Assembly (NCBI RefSeq): GCF_021018895.1
Contig: NC_079373.1
Coordinates: 26,986,376-27,050,375 of the forward strand
DNA length: 64,000 nt
From: Seriola aureovittata
Taxonomy: Eukaryota; Chordata; Actinopteri; Carangiformes; Carangidae
Direction of reading: 5' to 3'
Position 1 is the stretch's first letter. Each line of letters starts with the position of its first letter. The notes beneath the pieces were generated by a model. That model worked only from the letters and a program-made list of their open reading frames with translations. It made no database searches and was not told where the DNA came from. Both the position numbers and the translations under genes were made by a program. Positions 12,528 to 26,963 of the stretch are shown piece by piece.

Positions 12528-12530
<3 letters not shown>

Positions 12531-12569
<39 letters not shown>
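12531..12569. repeat. (TG)n microsatellite
   Basis: A perfect TG run directly preceding a LINE/SINE-type tail. Confidence 0.97.
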
Positions 12570-12571
<2 letters not shown>

Positions 12572-12585
12572 CATTACTTTTTTTC

Positions 12586-12645
12586 TGTAATGCATTTTGA
12601 GTGACATTGTTTGTATGAAAACAAATAAAGTTTGATTGATTGATA
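12586..12645 (+). mobile_element. 3' tail of a fish LINE/SINE-type element
   Basis: The phrase TAATGCATTTTGAGTGAC, then TATGAAA and AATAAAGTTTGATTGATTGA, matches the widespread fish tail in which a GTAAAGCACTTTG-like block precedes a TTGA microsatellite. Only the 3' end is recognisable. Family assignment is from memory. Confidence 0.55.
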
Positions 12646-15600
12646 TTTGACCTGTGAGTGATCTGTTAGACGTGTTGTTTCCTGTGTGTGAAATAGACAG
12701 TTGCGTTACCACGACAACTGACGTGAAGTCACCTGTTAGCTTGTCACTCAAGTGGAACGGGAACAAGAACAATCCCACAGTTTGGTTGAAGATCAGGCTG
12801 CACGGGCTGAGTGCAAATTAATTTGAACAAAAGACACGTTGAGCTCTGGAAACCTCGCCTCGGATCAGGTCTTTGTTGTGTGTCAGTGTCTCTCTCCTTG
12901 TTTTCATCTGTCTGCTTTCAAACTCTCTAATAAAGAGGATAAAACAACAAAAACTTCAGCTGTATCAAACGTGCCTCTAAACTGAGCACATGCACAAACT
13001 GAAAACTTGACACTGTGGTTTAATGAGCTGAGAGTTGCGGGTAGAGCAGCAAAGTCAGACAAGTAGAGACTGGAGATGAAACAGTTTCCGGTTTATCACA
13101 GTAGAAATGCCAAAGGGGTTAGTATCACCGTTTAAACTCTAATCATCACTGTAACCGTTTATTACCGTGGTTAATTAGTCGACTCACATTATGTTCTGTA
13201 TGTCATCAACCACCAACAGTCTCCCGGACGCATGCACGGCGAGCAACGAGGGAGATTTCTCAGCCTCTAATTCCGTTTAACATCGAATAAGTGAGCAGGC
13301 GCGCTAAACAAGGGCGATTGACTCCGTTCACGCTGCCAGACGAGTTTCGCAGGAGAGAAACAGCGAGCTGTTAGCTGCTAAACCTCCGTGTGAGATGCTT
13401 TGATGGTTGATCGTGTGTTTTTGAAACTTATGTCGGGGCTGCAGTTTCAGTGTTTCACCCCCGAGCGCAGTGCAGCTGCGCTGTTTCTGGTTTAACAGCA
13501 CCGAGTGTCGTGCTCTGAGAGGCGTTACAGCACGGAAATTATATTAATAATCCTGAAAAATGAAACATATTTTGGTGCGTCAGAGTCAACATTTCTGGTA
13601 TATAACAAAACCTAATACTGACTTCATACTGACCTTACTTGCTGTCTACATATAATTGGCTTCTGCACTGGACAAAATATTTCGCACTGACCTTTAGACA
13701 TAACTGCAATGCTTTTTTTGAACAAGAAAAACAAAAGAAAAATAAATAAATGTCATTAAACACAACAATTTATCCTTCTGATACATGTAGACGCTCTGTT
13801 CCAACACTAGTGTGTTTTAAAACAAATGATGAGTCTTTTCATGAGGGAACGAAATGCAAACAGTCACTAGGTGAAATGATTTCAGGTTGTTGTTGTTTTT
13901 ATTACTTTTTCAACATTTTCAGCACATTGATAACACGTGATCATTTCGGTCACTATAAACGTGATAAACGCTGCTGAACAAACAACTGAGAACTGAGGAA
14001 ACACTGCAGATAAACACACATGACAAACAAACTACCTGCCTCCTCTCACCTGTTCACTCTGCTGTGTTTCACTCAGGCCTGGCAGTAATAGAAAGCTGTG
14101 TTTAGTCATTCAGCTCAGCCAGCAGCACGTCTGCACTGTAGCTTCCAATTAGCAGGAGCTGATGAGAAACAGACGGGGACCCTGCAATCTACCCAACATC
14201 AAAAAGAGCCAGAAATTCACTTCATGCTCTTTGTGTAAAACACAGAACTTGTCGTACAGATGAACACGTCTCCAATTCTTCATGATTTCTTATCAAATAG
14301 TATCAAAGTTTTGCACATTTGCACAGTTTTTGAAATTCGATGAATTAATAAAAAGCTCCAGACAGACTCTGTGTCCTTGATGTTTGCTCCTGTGTGGATT
14401 CTCTCCTTTGTTTCCTCAGTCATGAGTCAGATCACAAACGTTTTGATGACTTTGACTCAGTCTTTCTCATATTCTGCCAAGAAATGATCCACAGTCTGCA
14501 CATGTGTACTGTCCACAGTTCTGCTTTGTGCCAAAGATTCACTGGTTAAGTATGTTGTTGAACCTGTGAGCTGGGTAAATCAAATTTGAGGTATATGACA
14601 TTTTCTGCTTCTGTTCCACATTTTAGAGGGAAATATTTTCCTTTTCTTTTCTCCACTATCAATAGACGTGGAATAAAGCGACAGTACATGTAATTTACTA
14701 ACTCAATAAAAGCAGATTTAGTGTGGAGTTACTCTTTAAGCCCTGATCACCCAGTGCAGGATGTATACTGTGCCTCAGATCCACCGTGGTCCCAGAGCTC
14801 TGACTTACTGCCCAAATCTATGTTTTCTTTCCAGAGATTGGAGCCGGCCGGAGGCCAGAGACATTAAACTGTGTGCGCACAGGGAGAGAAACATCCATAC
14901 GTATTATTCTCATCAGGTTTATGAAGCTGTATTTACGCCTGGTTTTGGAACTGGGTGCAGGAGCTTCATTCCCAAAGTTCACCATTAAACATGTGTTGGC
15001 ATGTCAGCAGCAGAGGAGCACTGCACTGATGCTTCAATCGTCATCATTAAACATCAGGAAGATGATCCATCATTAACCTGATTCATGGAGCTCATATAGA
15101 AAAAGAATGAAATTAAATTCAGCATAAACAGTTTTTTTAAATTATTTTTTTGACTAATTTCACATCTAAAAATTCAAATTAAACGCACAGTCGGTAACTT
15201 CTGCCACTAGAGGTATCTCAATCAAAACAATAATAAAAGACGACACCGGGTGACGCCGTGAAGCAGCGTGGGATCATGGGAGTTGTCGCCGTCGGCTTCT
15301 CCTGGTTTGGATTCCTTCAGTGTTGGTGGTTCAGGAGGTTTTGACCAGCAGCTGAATTTTCCTCAGAGGTTTCCTCCTCTCCACAACAAACACACCAGGG
15401 GATTAAAACCAGCAGAAACACTGAATAAAACAGTTTCTCTGATAACTTCAGATCCAGACGTCCGACGACTAAAATCCTTCATCTGGTTCAAACGTAGAGT
15501 TGAAAATGAGCAAGGTGCAAAAAGTGAATCTTAAAAATCGGACTTAAAACTGGATAAGAGTACATTTTGATGGCGCTGACACATGATCAGAGGATATGAT

Positions 15601-18600
15601 GTCACAGACGGGCGATGATTTCTCTGGTTTGAGAATTAATCGAAACATTTGGGAAAATGTAAGAACACAGCTCAACAACATATAGAAAAGAGTTCTAGAT
15701 GTTTTTAGACATTTTATAATATGGAAAAGTTACAGTTTATAACTATAAATTGCTCAAAGTGGCCACTGAAGAACACCAGGGTTCTTCAGAATCTGATCAG
15801 TTCCCTTCAGGTTTGATTGATTCTCTTTGCTTCTGTTCTGAGTCCTCGACTCTGAAAACTACTTTGTGGCTTTATTTTTGAAAGGTGCCAGTTAGATGAA
15901 GTTATCTGACTTGTCGTGTCCTACAGTCGACGCTCTGTATCTGTCTGTGTTCGTCTTAAATACACAAACGTGCAGAAACTGCCAACACCGAGCCGCCGCT
16001 GCTGCAGTCGCTCGCTGTCAATAAAGATAAATGTTTCTGAGACCTCGCAGCTTCTGCCCGTGACATTACAAATCCTCCCTCCCCGCCTCGCCGCTGGGCT
16101 TTGTTGGCCGGGGTGTGGTCCTCACCGAGGTCCTCCGAGAGCCCCGACTCACTGATGTGATGAAGAGGCCTCAAAGCTGTCGGCGCGAAGCCTCCCACTG
16201 TTATCTCTCATCTGAGCCGGACAGCGGGGAGTTTGGAGGCGATGCGCCGCTTAAACGATGAAATATGATCCATAGCCTGAGGCTTGTCACACACCCCCCC
16301 ACCCGCCCACCACTCCTCACAACAAAGCCCTCCACTCCCCCGACAGCCCTGCTTTAAACATGACAAATGACAAAGACACACCAAGGGCAGCTCTGTGGCA
16401 ACACGAGGACCCGGGTATCAGGCGTGGAACGGATCCCGCTAATCTCAGGCCTCAGCTCGGCTCCGCATTTATATTCCACCTACGCCGTCAAACTTTAATG
16501 CGGCGTCTGACTGAGGTAACCCGCAGTTTGAAAAACTTCTCGCATCAAATATTCCCCTCATCCTGCGCGCAGAGAGGGCGTGTAAACAGGAATAATCCAT
16601 GTGAAGCAGATCAGGGCTTGTCATGTCGAATCTCACAGCCGTTGTCTGCGAGCTTCTTTCTTCTCCCTCCACTCTCGGCACAAACTGCCACTTCCACTCT
16701 CTCTGTGTGTTCTGTACCAGTTCTGTCAATCATGTCATCCTCGCTGCATTCAGACAACCTGGCTTCCTGTCACCCTCCTCCTCCTTCTCCTTCCATCGTC
16801 TGTAGTTTTGCTAAGTTGCCAAGGCAACGGGCGGATGCTGCACTATCAGTCAACTCTGCCTCTCCTCTGCCGACGGCACTCTGCCGCCGTTTCCTGCGGC
16901 CACCCAGTCCTCGCCGGGTAAAGACTTCAGAAGCTGACGTTTCAACAGCAGATGAATGAGAGGAGGAAGCGCCTTAAATATGAAAAACACATTACTTAGC
17001 GCAGAGGAGCATCACTGTCACAGCGGCAGCTACTCCGAGAGGATGACTAGTCCTTTATCTGTCCCTGCAGGATAATAATAACACATTCACTCACTTCTAA
17101 ACTCATGTTATCCATCAGATCCACCAATAAGTCAATCTATAAAAAACGTCCAATCAGTCTCAGGTCATTCACTGTGTTGTTTCTGAGCCGGCAGCCTGTA
17201 ATCGTTTCCTGTTAAATCAGAGCGTCGTGCTGGTGGCCCTCCTGCGGCGGGTCTAACGTCGCTGTCTGACTTCCCTCGGGGCCCCGGCGTCCTCGGTGCA
17301 TCTTGTTCCTCATCAATCAGCCTCCCAGAGGTGTGACTGGCATCGCTACCTTCTCTCATTTGGAAGCCAACGATTTCCTGTTTGTGAGCCATTGATTTTC
17401 ATTTGCATCGTTGATGGACGTGAAGCCGCTCAGAAAGGTCTGAAGACTATAAACTCTCTCAGCTGTGATTTTGGCTTTTTGTTTTCCTCCACAGAGCGGC
17501 AGCAGTTTCATATTTAAAGATGCTCCTTAAAGTTCCCCTTCGAACATGTAAAATTTACTATGATTAATATTTAGTTCAACATGGTTTTCCCACATGAAAA
17601 CTGGGTCTGAAGCTCATCTACTCTTACTTCCTGATTTAGAAATCTGGATCAGGCCCTGAGCCCCGCCCACCACCTGCTCGCTCCAGGTTGACAGGTGAAA
17701 GAGCAGCGAGTCTCCAGATGGTTAACGTAGTCAGCATCTTTCAGAACTGTTAGCGTACTTAGCATCTTTTATTTGTTTATGTTGTTTGTTAGCTTGTAAC
17801 TAACACTGACACAGTGTTAGCAGTTGTGCTAATGCTAACTCTCTCTTCTCTGTATTGACATGGTTTCAGGTTTATTTAGCCCCGCCCCCCGTCCCCTCAA
17901 GTTGACAGGATTGGTTCCTTATGCTGTGACGTCACTGGTCAACTGCGGTTCAAGGTGGAAACAGTCAGTCATGGTGTCTTTCTGACTTCTTTAGTTTCGA
18001 GGTTCTTTAACTTCCTAAAACAGTTGCTCTCTGTAGTTTCTAATCAATCAAACAGGATTGTTGGGGACTATTTTCAGCGGTGGATTAATCCACATTTGGG
18101 GCTCTAGTGGGTATTTGGGGCAGCAGGATGGTGTGTGTGTGTGACTGAGTCAAATAAACTACAGTGTGTGTTCAACCAGTGCAACAGCATGACTCACTGA
18201 TGTGTTTTTACGATGAAGCTCTACAGCTCAGAGAAGGAAGATTCGTAGAATACTCTATAGATTATATAGATTATCTCTGTTAAAATGCAGCCAGACAAAC
18301 AGGGCGAGGGCGGAAACTGAAGCAGGAGAAGGTGGGACTGAGGACGTCTCCTTTCCTTGGACCAAATCCCCAAACTATAAATATGAATGTCTGCAGTGAC
18401 AGAGAAACACAGACAGAAACCTGCATCATGTTGTCTAAAAAAAACAGAGGTTTTGAAGGACTAATAATCATTCTTTGTCAGTGAGTCGGTGGATGAACCA
18501 CCACCTCCTCCTCAAATACAAAACCCTGAGCGTACGACCGCCCATTCATCACCGGCTTCACCTCGGAGAAGAAGGTTAACATGTGGGTTAAACGAGGGGG

Positions 18601-21600
18601 AGTTAGAGAAGTCACAGCCAGCCGGCTGGGGAATAGAAGCAGAGGAGATGGATGACTCCCCACTGCTCAGGTAGTCCACACCTGTCCAGAGCGTGACCCG
18701 CTGTTTGTTTGTAAAGTCCAACTGTGACTGAGGGTCAGCTGTGTCACAAAGACAAAAAGTCAACACAGTCGGTGCAAGTCCACTACCTCTGGTTTTATCA
18801 TCTCACGGGATAAATCATGTTAAATTATGATCTTCAGATAACAGGGTTCAAAATAAACATACAGCCAACCTTTGTTTTCCTGTTGTGACACAGAAAACAC
18901 AGATTTTAAAATGAGTTACCCTGGAAACCAGTCAGACAGATTTCCCTCCGTCCTGAGAGAGGTGGGGCTGGTTTCCCGCTGAAGCATTTTCATGATCAAC
19001 CAAGATGGCGGCTGCCGATGTGGAGAAACGAAGAACAAACCACTTCAGACAGATGTGTGATGCACAACTGACAGGATTTGGTAAAACTTCAATTTACCAA
19101 CTGAAAGACGGGGACACAGTGAGAAAGCAGCAGTAGCTGTTGCTTCTCCGTTGGTCGCTCTCATAGAGGAACGGATCAGGGAAGCCCAGGTAGAAACGTG
19201 TCGTCGTCCACGGTTTTCTCAAGAAAAGCTCAAGAACAAATGACAGGAAGTGTTCCATCCCTCACAACTTCATGTGAAAGTCTAGTCAAGTTTTCAGAGC
19301 CACCAAACATCTAACAAGCTGAATTACAAGGTAAATGTGAACCAATGGAGACACAACACATGCAGCATATTTCTATTTCATCTAACAACGCAAACACAAA
19401 GAAAAAATGTCATTTTAAATTTGAGTATTTTAAACAATTAAAGTGATAAAGCCTCCGTTTGGCTCTGGAGTGAATGAGGAGCAACGCAACTCTTTAAAGT
19501 CGTCATACAGCGGGAAAATGTTTTATCTGACTTTCAACCTTCTTAAGAGGAAATTTAAGGGGAATACTGGAAAAATCAGAGCTCATAAGCTGATTACTAA
19601 AAGTGCATGAAACTCTATCAGCAGCTTGGATGTACTTTAAGAGCTGAGGAGCTGACTGGGAAATATAAACTTAAATTTACTCGAGGTTTATGTCGTCTTA
19701 ATTTGTCATCATTACCTTGAAAATGAACCGCTAAGAGTTGTGATTTAATGGAGCGATGCCACGCAGCGTATTGTATTGCAATAAATTAGCTGCCTCTATA
19801 AAACCATGTATTGATTTAGCTGTAAAACTACACTCAAAATCCCAGTTCCTGGTTATATAACTCAGATATAAAAAGAAATTCCTCAGCTAATTCTTCATGA
19901 CAGATCGCCGCTGGTCAGAGTGTATGACGACAAAATAAAAAACAAACATCAATCTGAGGGAAACGGAGTTATTATTAAAAGTTTAAGAGTTGGGATTCTT
20001 GTCGAGTCTTCAGCGTGTCAGCGCTCTGTTTAAATCCCAACCATGGTTTTAATGCGGCACCACCGCACGGCCGATTAACATAACCGTGTTAAAACAGTGG
20101 TGACACAAAGCCTGCTGGGAGCTCGGGGTCCACAGGAAAGCCTCCCAGCAGCAGAAGAATTAGCCCGGATCAAAGCTCATTTCCAGCGCGGGGTTGAAGG
20201 AGGTGGAGCAGCTGCGACTTCCAGCTCAGCTCCACATGTCGCACTTAAAACCTGTTTACACATTCACATTCAGCGATGCCGTCGAGCTTAATGTTTGGTC
20301 GTCACGCGGGGAGAGACGACGGAGGAGCGACAGCTTTCCACTTCGGGACGAGGCTCAAGAGCACGTCAGCAGAGTTAAACCATCTTCAAGCCTGTGTAAT
20401 CCAACATGGAGAGAACTTATCACGACCACAACCACGAAAGGTTCCTGCCAGGTGAAGGTAACCTTACCTCGCCTTACCGCTCTGTCGTTAACGTTAAAAG
20501 GATAGTTCGGGATATTTGACTTGGAGTTGTGTGAGGTACCCATGAATAACCGGTACATTACCTGCAGTAGATTGCGATCAGCACGCTCTCAGTTCGGACA
20601 TCCCACCGGGAGCACTGACAGAGCGTCAAAGCGATGTGTTGCTGTGGGCGGGGCCACGAGAAGAAAACGTGTTTTAGACACTTCGCCCACCTAAAACAAT
20701 CCTATATATGTTTAAATGAAGCTTCATAGTGTCTCACACCACAGCCGCAGGTCAGCTGGGTGAATCAGACAGCGGCGTGATACAGTGCGCTCCGTGGGCG
20801 CGCTTGTGCGTAGGAATACGGTAGTTCAGCGGTTGAAAAATGTAGTGCCAAAGGAAAGTGCTGTTTTGGCAGGAAGATAAAGAGCTGAAAATATTATTGT
20901 ATATAATATTATATTCTACACAAAACCCCAAAACCCAAACACACAGTGTGCAACACGCAGCAACATCTGCCTATATAATGTAATGCAAAGTAACAGCACG
21001 ACTAAATACACTCTCCAGATTGATTACTGAAAGGCAGTATTTACTGGAGGGCTGATTGTATAAGTGTTCCTGTTATTGCGTCCACCCCCTCTAAACAGAT
21101 CTTTCTGAATAATGAATAAAATAAAACGAACCCACATTCAAACATCAACTATCTTCTTCGGAGGGAAAGTTAGAAGAAAAGCCATGAAAGGAAAAGATGT
21201 GTGTTTATGTCATTAAATATGAAAGTGCACCCCGATCGGTTAGGAAGACTTGTTTCCCTCTTCTTTTTTTTCTCCCTCCACCTGCTGCCTTTAAGTGTGT
21301 CGCTCCCTCCGGCATTAACGTACAGCCTTCATCGTGCCCTCAATATGTCAACTGACTAACGGCGCCGGGTGGGAGGGACGAGCTGCCGCTAAACGGACGG
21401 ACGAGGAAATATTACACATGGAGGTAATTCCCAGCTCGCTCTGGGAGGAGATCTGCGTGAGCGGCAGACTCTCTCGCTTTGATGTCGGTACGAGGGGAGA
21501 GGAAGGAGATGAATCCCCGAAAGAGGAACAACACCCACTGCGGTTGGCCAACGCCGACACATCCTGCTACCCAACATGCATCACAGCAGAGAGGAGGAGA

Positions 21601-22102
21601 GGCAAAGAAGAGAACAGAGGCAGATGAGTTTGTCTCCTTTATCAAACAAACTATTTATTTTATCTTTGTAATTACTGCAATATCATGAACATGTAGTGGA
21701 AAAATACAGCAAGTTCTAAATTAGCTATAAGAATGTGGCACAGGAAAAATTCAGTGGCTCAGCAAAGTCATTAGGATTCTTCTTGAGGGAATCATGGATA
21801 AAATAAACAAAATGTTTGCCCAATTTGTCAAGTAGATGTTTATATTTCATAGAATGAGAGGAAACTTTCACCAATTTTGACTTTGGCGCTACAGGAAAGG
21901 ACAGCGGTTCATCCTCTGGGGACCATGGATGTCTGGAACAAATTATATGAAAGTCCATTGGTTTGTCCAGATATTTAACTTTAACCAAAAATGTCCACCT
22001 CATGTGAAAGGGAGTGGATCAGCAGAGTCCGCAGGTCTCATCCTCTGGGGACCATGAACCTTTCTTCAAACTCCATCACAACCCATTACTGTGACAACCA
22101 TA

Positions 22103-22640
22103 CGCTCCATTAGCATCGTTAGCACAGCTGGGCGTCTTCCTCGAAGGCTAATTCAAGGCTGATTCATTTGTTGGCTAATCAGCTAGTTAATGAGCTAAGC
22201 TAACAAGCCTATACCTGCTAATTAGTCCTAACATATAAATAAAATACTAGACATTACAATTTTTCTTTTTTTTTTGGATTTTTCTTTTTCATCCTCCAGA
22301 CAGAACGAGACAGGGCGGCTGAATGGATCGTTTTACCGTGAAAAAAACGAACTTTTTCATCTCTGAGATGCTCCCGTCAACATTGTTAGCATAGCTGTGC
22401 GTCTTGCTCGAAGGCTAACCCAAGGCTAATTCATTTACTGGCTAATAAGCCAGTTTACGAGCTACGCTAAAAAGCCAAGCACAACAAATGCAGGCACAAC
22501 ATTTTTTCTTTTTTATTCCCCAGAGAGAAGTAAAAGTAAAAGATTTTGTTTTTCAGCCTGCAGACAGAACGAGGAGGTAAAACGCAGGACGACTGAATGG
22601 ATCAGTTTAATTTTATCTCTGAGAGAAGTTCCTCAAACCG
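22103..22640 (+). repeat. Tandem cluster of a ~210-bp repeat family
   Basis: Three partial or full units follow one another: 22103-22290, 22290-22500 and 22545-22640. Shared landmarks are a CAGACAGAACGAG start, CTGTGAAAAAAACGAACTTT-like text, GTTAGCATAGCTGTGCGTCT, and a TTAGC/GCTAA-rich tail. A fourth copy lies at 25.1 kb. Confidence 0.8.
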
Positions 22641-23557
22641 GCGTCTAGCAGCTATTAGTGCTATTGTGTTTTCATTCAGACACACACCACACACTGTACA
22701 GTACTAACCGGTTTCATGGCTCCAGTAAACACACCTGTGTCTTCCTCACACTGAGGCTCGGACTGGACGAGCTGCGGAGTGTTTTTCCTTCTTTAAGACT
22801 GAGGCCTCTGTGGGCATATTTAATTAGTGAAGCTTTAATACCAATTTAATGGAAATTAGTTTCAGAGCCCCACATGAATTCCATGTATAGTCTTATAGAT
22901 TAGGGACTCCCAGCTATTCTCTACCAACTGTACTATGCTATGATTATAGTTTGCACTGACAGAAATAATGAACTCTGACTTATTAATGTAAATACGACTA
23001 ACAGCTGCTCATCATGTGTATTTGGACATTTATGTATCCACAGATTCTGCTTGCTTTGCTTTATGCTGTAATACATTTTCAGTTTGTATTATATTCCTTC
23101 ATGATAAATACTCTCCATTTAATTCCTGTCTCAATAAATCCATCTGGGGTTATTATGCACTTTCTAATAATCCTCCAGTCTATTCTTCTTTTTTTCCCCA
23201 CAAACTATGTGCTTAGAATTAAATTTCATACATTTTTCCATATTCTTCTTGTTTTTCAGGTCGTTTCAAAATGGACCAGTGGAGCAGCAGTTCTGACCTT
23301 TCAAAGTGTGAAATGTCCTTTTGATTACAGAGCCTCCGTCCATTCAATTACTTTGATATTTATAACCGACTATAAAAGAATATATTGATTAAAAAAGAGA
23401 GACCGCTTAAATGTTCATCAGAAAACTTTTGAAGCAACTTAAATCTCTTTCAGCTGAAGTGTCAGGATAATTACTGGCAGGAATTTGTTTCAGTTTAAAG
23501 GCGCTAAATGTGACTTTTCTCTGCAGCTGGTTTCCTGCCGGGAGCGCCGTGCCAAGC

Positions 23558-23867
23558 GCTTCAGCCATTGTTGCGTTTACAAGACAAGAGGCTTTAATAC
23601 GTCCTCTGAGCAGCTGCGTCTTCAGGGCAGACTGGACACTAGTGACGAGACGGGCGGGGCTAGCTTGTTAGCATGCTAACTTCAGTATAAGAAAATAAGT
23701 GATAGTAATAGAAGCAAAACAAGGATTGCTTTCCACAGCTGGGGACGGTTCTTGGTGAGTAAAGGAATGAAGTTTGATGCTGACTCACAACATTTCTTCT
23801 AGATGAGTAAATAAACAGTTGCTGATGCTAATGTTAGCTATGTAGCGATTGCAAAACTTACAAATAG
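23558..23867 (+). repeat. Dispersed repeat pair, member 1
   Basis: Co-linear with 34302-34632: shared landmarks are GCTTCAGCCA, ACAAGAGG, GTTAGCATGCTA, GAAGTTTGATGCTGA and TTAGCTATGTAGCGAT. Small indels separate the copies. No coding capacity. Confidence 0.8.
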
Positions 23868-24126
23868 TTCCTTTAAACTGTTCAAGAACTTAAAGGAAAG
23901 TTCATTTTTTGGGCATTTTTTTGCTTTTTTTCTGATTTGAACCCGAGGGGCTGCGATTAGGTCGGAGCCTCACGGCGCCACAACTGTTCTGATATTTGAA
24001 AACACACAGAAATGATGTCCACCGTCATGTCGTCTTGATTTCAACACGTCCTCCAAGTATTACTGAAAAAACGATGAGTTAAGTTTGAGAAATCACAAGA
24101 GGAGAAAGTCTAATACACAGTCAAAT

Positions 24127-24200
<74 letters not shown>
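24127..24200. repeat. (CA)n microsatellite, longest in the window
   Basis: A CA run of about 74 bp. Confidence 0.97.
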
Positions 24201-24202
<2 letters not shown>

Positions 24203-25089
24203 CTAAAACAGTCCCTTTCATAGAGGAATCCATTAAATCTCAGCGTTCAGCTGGTAAACAGCCGTGATAAGGCCCCTCCACTCTCTGCCTTATTGGATTA
24301 CTCCTGATTATTTACCAGCTAATTAGCAAATCGGCGAGGCCATAAATCTTAACTGTAAGAAGACGTGAGTGCTTCATTTCCTGCTCCGCTGAGCAGGAAT
24401 CTGACCACATGAGACGAGACGCCGCGGCCCGTTCCACTCATTTCCTCCTTCACCGTCTCCTTATGAAGTACGCCGAAGGAAGCGGCCGCCGTCTGATGCA
24501 TAACAGCAGATCACGCCATGTGAGAAGATGTGTGAAGCGGTGTGGTCATACTGTATGAAGGTGTGGTGAGCTCACTGGAGGAAAGAGAGTCCAGTTTATT
24601 TGGTTCTACTTCATTTAAGGGTAGAAAAGTATGAAAACACGACATTATTTCTTAATAGAAATCAAATATCTTCCATTTGATCTCCTCTTAAACATCTTTT
24701 CCCTCATGTTAATGTTTTTGTTCCATATATTTGAGACTAACAGAGTCACAGCGATTTATGTTAAAGCTAATTAGGCAAAAGAAAAAAGACTCGTACACTA
24801 CATACGCCCTGTGTTGCACTGCCAGACTTGCGATGTAATTTATAGCTCATCCACACACAATTAACAGCAGCCTGCTTCATTTATCGCTGAATGAAAGTAC
24901 TGCTGTATTCATCTGCTTTATTAAGTTTATTAAACTGGCTGCAGCTCCTGTTCCTCTCTTAATGTGAAGGCAGTGGTTGTTATTAGATGATGGGAGCTCA
25001 TACTCATTCATAGACTGGGATTTACATGAACCCCGACGGGTCTGAACACACAGTAAAATGTGCCAGACGTTGTATTGCAGATTTGATTT

Positions 25090-25325
25090 TTCAGCTTCCA
25101 GATGGAACGAGACAGTACAGATGATTTGATCATTTTACTGTGAAAAAAACGAACTTTTTATCTCTGAGATGCTCCCGTCAACATTGTTAGCATAGCTGTG
25201 CGTCTTGCTCGAAGGCTAACCCAAGGCTAATTCATTTGCTGGCTAATAAGCCAGTTAACGAGCTAAGCTAACAAGCCAAGCACGGCGAATGCAGGACCGA
25301 TACCTGCTAATTAGTGCTAACATAT
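25090..25325 (+). repeat. Dispersed copy of the ~210-bp repeat family
   Basis: Nearly identical to the unit at 22290-22500 over the stretch from GTGAAAAAAACGAAC through CTGGCTAATAAGCCAGTT. It continues with the CCTGCTAATTAGTGCTAACA end seen in the first, diverged unit at 22.2 kb. Confidence 0.82.
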
Positions 25326-26963
25326 TTCACTCAACTCAAAAAACAGGAGCACAGACTTCCCCATGTCAATTAACCATAAACAACACATTTTATCTGTTTG
25401 ATATTTAAGCAAAAAATCCTCCGAAAGGTTCCAACACCACAAACACAGAGAGTTCACGTTCAGTGAATTGTTTACGCCGAGAAGACAGCTAGCAGCTAAA
25501 CACAGCGAAGAGGCCACGCCCTCAATCCTCCATAACTGTAGTCCTTAACAAAATGTAAACAGGTGAGTTATATAAACAGGTGTCATGAAAGAGGAAATTA
25601 GCTCTACAGACCAAAACAGTTTTTGTACCAGGCTGTAAACATGTTTATTTCTGCTGTAAAGTTGGACATTTTAACATGGGAGTCTATGGGGACTGACTCA
25701 GTGTTGGAGCCAGACTCTAGTGGCCGTTAGAGGAACTGCAGGTTTAACCACATCAGTGTTGTCTCCTGTTTTTCAGCTTCGGAGGTCGATGCTTTTACTG
25801 AACGCATTGCAGAAGTTTCCTGAACGTGCAGAGATCATGTGTTTATGATGTAATCTGAGCCTTGAATAACACACTCTGATCTGAGGTGAAGGTTTGAAGG
25901 TCGTTTCATTTCTCTGTCAACACCTTGATGATGTAGAGAACAAGGGGTTACGTTATGAGTAACCTCAAAACTGATTTACTTAAAAATAAACTGTCCTCTT
26001 TAACAAAAGGTATCACAATATAATCTGTTACTGTATCTGTTCATCATCAGTTATAACTCCATTACCAACATGTTGAAGCCTCAAACACACAAACAGGCTG
26101 CATTTATTTCATCCCTCCCTCTTCCTCTCCTTGTTATTTCTGCGTTGTTGTTTTTCCTGCGTTTCCTCTCTTGTCATTTGCATCTCTGTTTGTCATCTCG
26201 TTCGGGTTGAGATGCTTTTAGAAACCCCATGGGCTTTTTATGTTTCCTCACCTGAACGGTTTGTACTTCATTTCCTCTTTTTTTTGTTTTTTTTTTGCTT
26301 CTCTCCTGTGTGTTTTAGCAGTTGTGAAAAATCAACAACAAAAAAAAAACAAAAAAGGAAAAAAAAAAATCAACTAAACATGTGGTTTTGGCGTCTGCCT
26401 TAATCTCGGGAGACATCGGTGAAGGAGGCATGTAGGTAAAAAAAGAAGACAGTCTTTGTAATGAGCTGAAATGACAGAACTTATTAAAATGAACTGTGGC
26501 AGGGATGAAAACATGCTCACAGGGCTGCAGGAGTCTGAACGCTGTCAGGGAGGCTTCCTGCTCCTGATTCAGTTGTTAACTTTTTTTACGTTTCTACTTC
26601 AGCAGACGAGATTATACTTTCTCTAGTTTGGACAATAACCGGGGAGTTCAATTACTCCGAGGGTTGAATCTCATACATTTTGCTGAGGAACACAAGTATC
26701 CCCTCGAGCTGGAGCGGACAGATCTGCACAGCAGGTCGTCATTTCCACATCGTACAAAATAAGGAGCAAATCTTTATGCTTCTCCTTGAACAAAGCTGTG
26801 AAGCTGTGAGAGAGTTGAACACAGGGATGAATGAAGCCACATGAAATCCATCTGTGTTTGTTTAAGGAGACAGGAAGCAGACTCCTCTCTTTAGTAAAAC
26901 AATTCTACCACACCACAAGATCCCAGTTCCTCACTGAAGACAGTTTTATGTTGATTCAGTTTT

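Noticed and set aside
16360..16959. 199-codon plus-strand frame
   Set aside because: The longest frame outside the repeats, but it has no recognisable domain, overlapping frames are open on both strands, and the local GC richness makes stops rare. No splice or promoter context.
21725..22060. Minus frame of 92 codons with repeated CATCCTCTGGGGACCAT text
   Set aside because: The repeated phrase is typical of a fish dispersed repeat; no protein similarity recognised.
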